Below are positions 55,472-64,000 of a DNA stretch of 64,000 bases, piece after piece (the first letter of the stretch is position 1; each line of letters opens with the position of its first letter). Position numbers and translations under genes: made by a program. Below the pieces are notes generated by a model. The model was not told the origin of the DNA. It worked only from the letters and a program-made list of their open reading frames with translations, and did no database searches. Source of the stretch: Merzomyia westermanni (taxonomy: Eukaryota > Arthropoda > Insecta > Diptera > Tephritidae); assembly GCA_949987695.1 (NCBI GenBank), contig OX465288.1:67923159-67987158 (forward strand), written 5' to 3'.

Positions 55472-56890
55472 TTCTCTAAAAAAACATCCTTTATGCATTT
55501 GTGGGCTTCGCTTTAGCAAAAGAGGTTTACACATTACTCCACCGAATCGTATGAAAATTAAAAGTGTAAATGTTCTGTGGAAATGAGTTTTGTATTATGG
55601 TTTTACAGAGAACCACAGTGACTCGAGTATCCCTAGGTTCACCGCTTAGTTCATCTGAAAGGTAGTGAATGAGTAATGATCATTAAATTCTTCGGGAAGG
55701 AGCCAACAAAAGTAGGTACAAACTTTTTGTGTATGTAGTTTAACTGCAGTATCTACTAATCGTGGACGGTTGAAACCTGAGGCAGTATGTTACAACGGCT
55801 GTAGTAAAGGTTTGGCTCCACATACATACTCGTACAATCTTAGTAACATCAACCATGACGTCAAAGGTGATTCTTTTATGATTTCGAGATAGCTATTTTA
55901 ACAAGACTTAAGTACCATTCTCTGGGTGTTTTTTATAATCAGTTCTGCATGAATAAATAGGAGCCAATCTTTTCCCATTTGAACTTCACGCACTTGTGAC
56001 CCCCTACCATTTTATTATAAAGTTGGAGGTACAATAGTAATAGTAGTACATTGCAAAGAAATGAATGTGAAATTGAAAAATTGCATATCTTGGAGAGTCA
56101 AATTCTGCTCATGTGGTTTTTTTATGCAAAGAAAACTGTGATATGTGAGCTGTGATTTTAAAAGGATTACAGTTTTTTTGGAAAAAGCAAAGATTAACTA
56201 ATGTAAAAGTAAATAATGTCACTATTGGTCTGAAATAAATTTTCACTGATTTAAGTGATCTGTTTCAGAAATTCTGAAGGTTTCGGTTCCGTCCCTTTAG
56301 ACATCAGAATGACGAATTCAAATTCGTTCTTTTTCAAATCAAAGTGTTAAGGTTCCTGTTTCGTTCTTTTTCCAACCAAAACAAGTGCTGTGATTTCATT
56401 TTCTGTAAGTCAAAATAATACGGTTTCAAAGGATAACTTTTCTGAAAAATGAAATGGTTTTCGCTTGTTTGTTTGCTTGAGAACCGGCAAAAACTCTGCA
56501 AGGTTAAGGGGAGTGCTGTCGAGGGGGCTGTCCACCTAGCGAAATTTTTTTAATGAAATACTGCCTTATCACCGAGTTCTGAAATATGACTACAGCTTGA
56601 AGTCTTTAACTCACCAAAAAGCTACTCGAAAATCGATCGCAAGATTCGATCAGTGCCATCTAGCGGAATTCTGTTTTTACAAATTGTGTTGTGGTCGTGT
56701 CCTAAACTATGTATCAAATTTCAAGTGTTTAGCTCAAGGGGAAGTTACTTGGAAGGACTTTGCTAGATTCCAAAATATCGTTTGAACTGATAGTCCTGAT
56801 TTACTAAAAAAATAAATTTGTTCGGCCAACACGCTCAGTTCTCTAGCGAGATGCAATGAGGACAAACACATTTTAACAGTTCACTTTATT
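55472..56890. other. No gene recognised
   Basis: AT-rich DNA without protein-like frames or paired repeats. Confidence 0.4.
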
Positions 56891-56929
56891 GACTACTTAT
56901 ACTTCATACAACAAAACTGAATCTAAAGA

Positions 56930-57630
56930 TGCGTTCCACAGCGGCGCATTAGTTGTATAATTGTTGACAGCCCGTTGCCCGTGAATCAGTTTGACCGTTG
57001 GTTCCCACAGATGCCTTATGAGTTGGTTCCATTTCACGGCCTTCACGGAATGGCGGCCTCCCTCTTCCTCTGCTTCAATAGGTATGTTCCGACATGAATA
57101 CCTTCTCTGCCGGAGCATCTTCTTCCATCGGCATTACATGGCCAAGCCAAAGTAGCTACTGGGGTATAATTCGTTGGACTGTGTCTATATCTGCGTAGAG
57201 CTCATAGAATTCATCACTAAATCCTCGTGAGTAAACACCATCGCATAGAGGCCGAAGAACCTTTCTCTAAAATACTCCAAGGGCCGACTGACATTATTGT
57301 TGGTTCTAATGCTGGTTCCCAGGTAAACGAAGTCCTTACTATTTCAAACTTATGGCTGGAAACAGTGGCGTGGGTGTCATGGTGCGAAAGCGCTGACTCT
57401 TTGCATGATGACAGAAGGTACTTCGCTTTATTCTCTTTCACCTCCGAACCCACTTTTTTCGCTCATTTTTCTAATTTGGAGTAGGCAAAGCTTAAGGCGT
57501 GGTTATTTGAGCCAATGATGTCTATGTCATTGGCATACGCCAGCAAATGCACGCTCTTGTAATAGAAGTTCTGCGGCTTGTATTATTTTCTCCAGCTCGG
57601 AGAGGTCTTTCCTGATTTTGAGGGACCTAA
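56930..57630 (-). pseudogene. Non-LTR retrotransposon reverse transcriptase, C-terminal remnant
   Basis: Minus-strand pieces in order are LAYANDIDIIGSNNHA (the catalytic box, with asparagine where the first aspartate of YxDD is expected), a KVGSEVKENKAKY-type block, a TFVYLG-like strand, DEFYELYADIDTVQRI, WLGHVMPMEEDAPAEKVF and an RGRGRPPF block. These are known features of RTE/Jockey-type elements. At least three shifts and several stops are present. No ends were found. Confidence 0.72.
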
Positions 57631-58097
57631 AATAAAGGAAGTGAAAAAACTAAACTTTTGTAACTGAAAGTTAAAGAGAAGATGAGATTGGCTAGATTTG
57701 GAAAAATTCCAGAAAAGTTGTTTATTTTAATTTGGCTATGTCAATCTATGAGGCACTTAAACTTTTTTCATATATGAAGATTTTCCTAATATATCTGTCC
57801 GAAATCTGAAAATGGAAGTCTCCTATGATATCCCCATGTTGAAAACATGACTAGTTGGCGTGGAATAAGTTATAGTTGCGGGGTTGTTTGCAAATAGACG
57901 GGTTTTGCTTACACTGTTACTTTTCCATAAATATACTTGTCCAAACAAAAATCTAATTTGTACGAGCATAGAGCGAGAAGTTATAAAGGTCATAATTTCG
58001 TAAAACGATTACAGTGGAGATTCCTGGCAGTCCAGAAACAATAACGCATGACAAAGAAAATAACTCTATACCCAACTACAAGCTCTTATGATATGTA

Positions 58098-59068
58098 CGA
58101 GGTGTGTTCAAAAAGTATAGCGAATTTTGAATTTTCGCTGGTTACGTATATTCGAATTTCGAATTTTTTGTGGCGTTATGTTGGTACTCATGTCTCTCAC
58201 TTATGCCGACAAGCTCGGCCATTTTGAATGTTCAGTTAATTGTTGACAGCTGCTTTGCTTGCACGTGTTTTGGATCGTCTTCGATTTTTACGCGAGTTTC
58301 GTACCAAAATTGCTCAATTGTGACCAAAAACAGCATCGCATGAACATTGCTAATGAGATGTTAAACTCTGTCCGCGACGACCCAAGTTTGCTCCAAAGGG
58401 TCATAACTGGTGACGAATCGTGGGTTTATGGTTATGACGTGGAAACCAAAGCTCAATCATCTCAATGGAAGCTGCCGCACGAACCAAGACCGAAAAAAGC
58501 GCGCCAAGTTCGGTCGAATGTGAAAGTTTTGCTGACAGTTTTCTTCGATTGCAGGGGCATGGTGCATCATGAGTTCTTGCCACAGGGAAGAACGGTCAAT
58601 AAGGAATATTACCTGCAAGTTATGCGCAATTTGCGCGAAGCAATCCGTCAGAAACGCCCGGATTTGTGGAAGAACAAAAATTGGCTTTTGCACCACGATA
58701 ACGCCCCTGCTCACGCATCGTTGCTTGTGCGCGACTTTTTGGCCAAAAACAACACATTAATGATGCCGCAGCCACCGTATTCCCCAGATCTGGCCCCCTG
58801 TGACTTTTTCTTGTTCCCTAAACTAAAGAGGCCCATGAAAGGACGACGTTACGCTTCTCTTGACGAGATAAAGACGGCATCGAAGGAGGAGCTGAACTAG
58901 ATACAAAAAAATGATTTTTTGAAGTGCTTCGAAGATTGGAAAAACCGTTGGCACAAGTGTATAATATCTCATGGGGATTACTTTGAAGGGGACAAAATAG
59001 ATATTCATGAATAAATAAATAATTTTTGAAAAAACGCAAAATTCGCGATACTTTTTGAACACACCTCG
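58098..59068 (+). mobile_element. Mariner element, internally deleted
   Basis: TA on both sides. Inverted ends CGAGGTGTGTTCAAAAAGTA and, reversed, the same with changes further in (about 30 bases). The total of 971 is roughly 300 below a complete mariner, the N-terminal coding being removed. Confidence 0.93.
58259..58900 (+). pseudogene. Mariner transposase, catalytic part
   Basis: Cut-and-paste transposase with a D,D34D active site. The aspartates are in TGDESWVYGYD (58412-58414), HHDNAPAH (58697-58699) and DLAPCDFFLF (58802-58804), the last two separated by 34 residues. The helix-turn-helix DNA-binding half is absent: coding merges upstream with unrelated residues (HVFWIVFDF). A TAG cuts off the last 35 or so codons, which remain readable (FLKCFEDWKNRWHKC). 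Not active. Confidence 0.92.
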
Positions 59069-59281
59069 TATGCTAATTAGGAAAGAAAGAGTTGTTTAAT
59101 TAGCTGTTTTTGCAACAATCAATCGTAGGTCAATACGAAAACTCACTATCATATGCATAGTTAACTAATTAACATTTATCCAAAGATCTGCATAATTTCA
59201 AGTGTAAGAATATTTATACTTATTTAAACAGTTGGGAGGTTAATTTCAATGAGAACAAAAGCATAGTTACAGTATATATAA

Positions 59282-59584
59282 CACTGCGTTACAAAAACGA
59301 GCTTTAGTTCTGTCCTATGAACCAAATATACTTTTTCGGAAAGGGGAGAAAAAATAAATATACACTGTGTGAAAGACTTTGGATCGATTTTAACAATTTT
59401 TTTTTTTTTCGATCCAAAGTCTTTCACACAGGCGGACAGACGGACATAACGACCTTTATACTTTATACATTAAAAAAAAATGCTGACGTGTACATGAAAA
59501 TCGGCGATACACGTATTTTTATTTTTTCTCCCCTTTCCGAAAAAGTATATTTGGTTCATAGGACAGAATGTGTGTAACGCGGTG
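59282..59584. mobile_element. CACTA-type MITE, copy 4
   Basis: TAA on both sides; ends CACTGCGTTACA and, reversed, CACCGCGTTACA. Between the arms is a second nested inverted repeat, GTGTGAAAGACTTTGGATCG, which joins a segment also seen after copy 2. Confidence 0.85.
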
Positions 59585-59767
59585 TAATCATTGCACATAT
59601 ACATAATCGTGATATAGGCGGAAAGTGGGTCGGAGTGAATACAGCACATATAGAATCGATTGATGGGAATAGTTACCGATGCTTAAGTTAATAATAAAAG
59701 TTTTCCCCTGGCGCTAAATTTTCCAGGTAGGCCACTGATGTACTGTGACTGTGTTTAGCTTTAGCTA

Positions 59768-59880
59768 TGTGAACTAAGGATGGGAGTATTCGAATATAAT
59801 GTTTATTCGAATAATTTATCGGTATATTCGAATAGTATTTATCGAATAGTGGTATTTGATTAGTTGTTTTGAACTGCGAG
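59768..59880. repeat. ATTCGAATA-rich repeat, copy 3
   Basis: Starts GGATGGGAGTATTCGAATA and runs through similar palindromes to a TTTTGAACTGCGAGAGATG end that is the reverse of the lead-in of the 9.3- and 9.5-kb copies. Confidence 0.55.
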
Positions 59881-60069
59881 AGATGCCTGAAGGAAACTCA
59901 CTGTCTGCATCGCTTGTACCTATGAGCATGCACTCACGTTTTGTATATATGTATCTTTGCGGTACAAAATACCTGCAAAAAACGATTGAGTATCGGAGTA
60001 CTCCAAAGAAATCTGCTTTCAAATAAAAAGAAAAACTGGTCCAATACATACGGCGATGTCCTAGAGTAG

Positions 60070-60250
60070 GTGATCCAATCCTCGGACATAGCCAAGGATA
60101 CACTTTTGAGTTTGTCGGAGTGGAGCTAAATTCATCGATGTTCATGCATGGTATGTTATATGTGGCATTTTCTAGAGTTAAGCGACCAAATACGTTAAAA
60201 GTAATGCTTCCGAAAGAAAATCAGCATCGTACTCGGAACATGGTATGGAC
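60070..60250 (+). pseudogene. Pif1/Helitron-type helicase fragment
   Basis: HSQGYTFEFVGVELNSSMFM with HGMLYVAFSRVKRP is the last helicase motif region of a Helitron-type or Pif1-type enzyme. It is different in sequence from Helitrons 1 and 2, so it comes from another family. Ends not found. The remaining DNA between 59881 and 61669 shows no other gene. Confidence 0.65.
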
Positions 60251-60589
60251 AAGTGTTCGCTTAGATTTCATATGCATCACATATAAAAGGTTATGTATGG
60301 GTAGTTCTTTCTTGAAAAATAAAGAAGAATTCAAAGAATGTTGACCGATATAAGGAGCAGCAACCGAAAAATCTATCCATGTGACCCTATTCTTTCTCGA
60401 TTATGTGATAACAATCGACAGCCTCTAACCATGCAATTCAGTAAAAAATCTTGTAAAGACTTAGCAGACAAAGATATCGCCTTTGGAATTTTTCCAAATG
60501 ATTGAAAGAATTATAAATTCATATGTGGTTTAATTCTGCGTTCAAATTTCAAGAACACAACACAATGAATAATAACAAATGCGAATTAG

Positions 60590-60870
60590 TCCCTTTAACC
60601 TACAGTTGGCTATAATTCAACATATGTAAATTTTTATTTGTGTAGCATGCTCATATGGGTGTAAATCAATATCAGTTTTTGAAGCATACTTATAGGAGTT
60701 AAAAGTACCCGTTCGAGTATAAATGTGTACAATTGGTTCCTCCATAAGTCATGCTCAAACAGGTATGAACAGTTCAATACGCGCGAAGTGGTCAGATCTG
60801 GCATTAGTCGCATTTTCCTTTGCAACTCAACTCGGATGCATCCTACAATAGTCGCATTTTTGTGTACTAA
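60590..60870. repeat. Dispersed repeat related to 8200-8345
   Basis: Shares CCTTTAACCTACAGTTGGCT, TAGCATGCTCATA, TAGGAGTTAAAA, and GGATGCATCCTACAATAGTCG-type phrases with the earlier region; longer here. Confidence 0.55.
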
Positions 60871-61669
60871 AGGCTAAAATTTGGCTAAAAAAAGATACCT
60901 ATATAAAATTACGTATAACTCTGTATTAAATTATCCTATGCAAAAAATATACACAAGTAATATTATTCTTATTGAATTCGAAAGGCAAACAATTTTTTTG
61001 AAGCGCTGTTTTCTAAAGTTTCAATTAAGTGAATTATATAAACTTGATATTATTGAATCTGGAATTGTATGCACTTTTACCCATAGTACCCATTTATGGA
61101 AGTAAGAAAATGAAAAGAAAAAATTTGTTTGTTATATTTTAGTGGACGATCGATTAAACGATAGCTGGAAGACTTTGGGAAACTGTGAGTATTTGGAGAG
61201 ATGGTTTTCCCCAAAGCTTCGAAATAAATTGAACATGTCAACACTGTTGGGCAATAATGCACTGAAGTGCAATTGAATAAACAATTTGATTGGAAATACT
61301 TTTTTGAAATATAATTTATTTTTTATTTTTTTTTTATATTTTCAACCAGAGCCGGTTGGGCTGATTATTTTTTGGAAAAGCATATTAATGATTGAATACC
61401 CATGTAATTTGCTTTAAATACCCATCAGTAAAGATATTCTGTCTGTGTGCATGTATAATTTTACTCAACAGCAGTGGAGCCTTTGAAAAAGAGATTTTAA
61501 AAACATATTTTGATAATAGAAAGATGTTTAATGTTTTTTTATAGGTTACAAAATTTGATTACATACAATTAATAGAGGCAACTTTCCTTAGAAATGTTTT
61601 TTTTAATACGCAGGAAACACCTTTCGTTTGATACCCATATTGGCTTGTTTCATTTAATTTAAACACCAA

Positions 61670-63541
61670 GTAAGGAAGTCTAAGTTCGAGTGGAACCGAA
61701 CATTATATACCTAGTAGTGATCTATTATGGCATACCAATTTACGCAGGTCTATTTAATTACTTTTCAGTTCGTATTATAAAGCCAGCTGATTGTTTTCAA
61801 TAAAAACACTTCTGTTATGAGTTTTGAGGTCTCAATTAATTTATTTGTATATAAAAAACTTCCCTACCAAACACTGCCAACCACATTTTTTCATTTTATG
61901 TTGGAAAAATGCACATTTTATGTTTGAAAAATTGGCTTTCAAATAGACAGACGGCCAGACGGACATGGCTAAATCAACTCAGCTCATCGTCCTTATTATT
62001 TCAGTTTGCTTATTGATGGGCCCATCTCTTCTTCTTCTCATACTTACAAATCTTTCATGTTCATTAATGGTATGATAATCAAAAAAAGTATATAATTTCC
62101 CTTGCAGTGGGGTATTAACAACTTGCCCGGATATTTTACTTGTGTGTCATCCGATTTGCTTGATTTTTGGCAGGAATATACTCTGACCAATTTTGATTGA
62201 AATATCTAGTTCAAACTACAAGCAATCGCCTTTGAAAATAGCGGAATTTGTATGCTGAGAGGTGGGCGGCGCCGCGAATACTTCCCCAAAATCCACTAAA
62301 ATTTGTTGCGGTTGGCTTTCGCCTAAAAAGCTTATGATGTGTGCAAGATCTTATTGATATAGCTTGCATGGTGATAAAAATATGGGGTTTTACATTTTAC
62401 AAAAAAAATTTCAGAGCTATGTTAAAAAACTGGGCGTGGCCGTTGACCCATTTCGCCCATTTTTACAACAAACATGTACCTTTAGATGTATAGCATTTTA
62501 GTCAAATATCGATACATCAATTTTTGCCGGAGTTATGGCATAAATAGTTTTTTGGAATAATCCACTACAAAATGGGGCGGGGTAACACCCATTTTCAAAA
62601 ATTTATATTTCACGGACACTTTGGTATAGGTTGATATAAAGCTTTTGTACGCAAAGTTATTGGCTATTAAATATATCAATGATTCTTTTCAAAATCTTTA
62701 GTACAAAAGTGGCCGTGGTTCTTAACCGAATACGTCCGTTTTCCGGAACATGCCGTGTATTAATATAAATATGTGTGCTAAAGTTCGTTTCGATATCTTC
62801 AACGGGTTTTGATTTATGGTTCATATTATTTCTAAATTTGACTTAATCAAAAGTGGGCGGAGCCACAACCATTTTCAAAAATTTCTTGAAAAATTTATTT
62901 TCTGCCTTAACATTAATGTGCACACCAAATGTAATCCTTATAAGTGTATTGTGTACTGAATGATCACTTATTTTGTATTTTCGAAAATATTCTATACATA
63001 AAAAGTGGGCGTGGCTATCACCCGATTTCGCAGATTTTAAATAGCGCTAGGAGATGAGTGCCAAGGAACCTGCATACCAAATTTCATTAATATATCTCAA
63101 AATTCATCTGGCGGCCGCCGTGGTGTGAAGGTAGTGTTGCCGGCCTACCACACCGAAGGTCCATGGTTCGAGCCCTGGTACAGGTAACATCAAAAGTGAT
63201 TTGAAAAAAGTTTTTCAAAACGGGGTCGCCCCTCGACAGTGGTTTGGCAAACTCTCCGAGTGTATTTCTGCCATGACAGGCTTCTCAGCAAAAATTCGTC
63301 TCCTTTGTAGATGCCGTTCGGAGTCGGCAAAAAACTGTAGGTCCCACCAATTTGTAGGGAAAATTCAAATCGGCACACCACAAATTGGAAGAGAAGCTTG
63401 GCGCAAAAATCTCTTAGGAGGTTTATGATGATATGCCTGTTGTATATCGTGCCATAGAGATAGAGATATCAAAATTTACTCAAGTTATCGTGTTTACAGA
63501 CGGACGGACGGACATGGCTTAATCAATTTCTTTTTTGCTCC
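61670..63541. repeat. Long R1 copy with a SINE
   Basis: Starts AAGTAAGGAAGTCTAAGTTC and passes through all blocks seen in partial copies: the CTTCTGTTATGAGTTTTGAG stretch, CGTCC runs, GGGCGTGGC boxes and AAGTGGGCGTGGCTATC. Near 63500 it ends in GACGGACGGACGGACATGG. The most complete copy in the window, useful as a reference. Confidence 0.8.
63110..63463 (+). mobile_element. SINE-1 copy 4
   Basis: Inserted in R1. ATATCTCAAAATTCATC before and AGATATCAAAATTTACTC after form an imperfect 16-base target duplication. The B box GGTTCGAGCCC is intact. Confidence 0.88.
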
Positions 63542-64000
63542 TGAACATTTTGATAGAAAAAATTCTTAGAATGTGGTAAACTATGTACATACTAAATTTC
63601 ATCCAAATCGGTTGGGCCGTTTTCGAGATAGTCTGGATATACAAATATACAACCACACACACAGCTATTTAAATGCAGAAAGTCAAGTACGGTCAATGTA
63701 CCCCATAGGTGAGGTAAGTTGAGCAAGATGAGCACTAAGAATGTCTAACCAAACTATGGGTTCAATGTTGGCTAGAGATGAAGTAAAATATGTGTTTGAC
63801 AATTAGCTCTTTATTTATAATCTTTTAGTGACAGAACAACAAAACTTAAAGTAATTGTCTTTGGATAATTAACAGAGAATAGAATAAACAAAACATCAAC
63901 GTATCTTAAAACAACTTCAGGACTAAATTCAGTCTTTTTGTTTAAAATCAGACTCAAATATCTTAAAAAAATATATTAACAAGATCTTAGCAACTTAATC
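63542..64000. other. No gene recognised
   Basis: Includes TCCAAATCGGTTGGGCCGTT, a phrase common to many insect repeats, and otherwise AT-rich sequence. Confidence 0.4.

Overview
The window looks like a repeat-rich, gene-poor stretch of an insect chromosome, most likely a higher fly (Diptera, Schizophora; a tephritid-like genome is my guess). The reasons are AT-rich DNA, a 72-base intron, a D,D34D mariner, Penelope-, Ty3/gypsy-, Helitron-, hAT-, CACTA- and piggyBac-type elements side by side, and two tRNA-derived SINE families. I see no convincing host gene. Nearly all coding sequence belongs to transposable elements, most of it broken. No bacterial operons, CRISPR arrays or phage features are present.

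Layout. 0-2.2 kb: tandem copies of a dispersed noncoding repeat, called R1 here, with a SINE and then the 3' end of a non-LTR retrotransposon. 3.9-6.7 kb: a tandem satellite of 318-base units, each a dimer of two diverged halves, capped by a CACTA-type MITE. 7.2-9.7 kb: R1, a clipped SINE, a hAT transposase remnant and ATTCGAATA-rich repeats. 9.75-11.8 kb: a decayed Ty3/gypsy element. 11.8-29.7 kb: R1 repeats, including a 1.1-kb foldback and a PIF/Harbinger-type MITE, interrupted by a Penelope-like element (PLE; reverse transcriptase plus GIY-YIG nuclease). The PLE is itself split by two Ty3/gypsy elements, A and B, each with paired LTRs and a 4-base target duplication. The uninterrupted target of the PLE is seen again near 28.55 kb. 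32.3-35.4 kb: a third Ty3/gypsy copy, C, with the same internal deletion as A.

37.3-41.2 kb holds the most unusual object. It is a 1876-base transposon with long inverted repeats and a perfect 8-base target duplication, sitting inside a dead CACTA transposase gene. It carries no recognisable transposase but a well-preserved, apparently spliced gene for a 254-residue protein of unknown function. 42.4-43.5 kb: ATTTT-type simple repeat with two SINEs. 44.1-44.6 kb: a mariner-like deletion derivative with an internal tandem duplication. 47.2-55.5 kb: two Helitrons in opposite orientation, one a rearranged short copy on the minus strand and one near full length but with stops and frameshifts on the plus strand, separated by an 82-base tandem repeat. 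56.9-59.6 kb: a non-LTR reverse transcriptase remnant, an internally deleted mariner and a CACTA MITE. 61.7-63.5 kb: a long R1 copy with a SINE.

How the parts relate. A, B and C share LTR type, tRNA-Leu-like primer site and a SAP-like gag N-terminus, so A and C look like non-autonomous relatives mobilised in trans by a complete relative of B. The CACTA MITEs could likewise have been moved by a transposase of the kind whose remains lie at 39.4-41.2 kb. Family names rest on motifs read by eye; no database search was possible.
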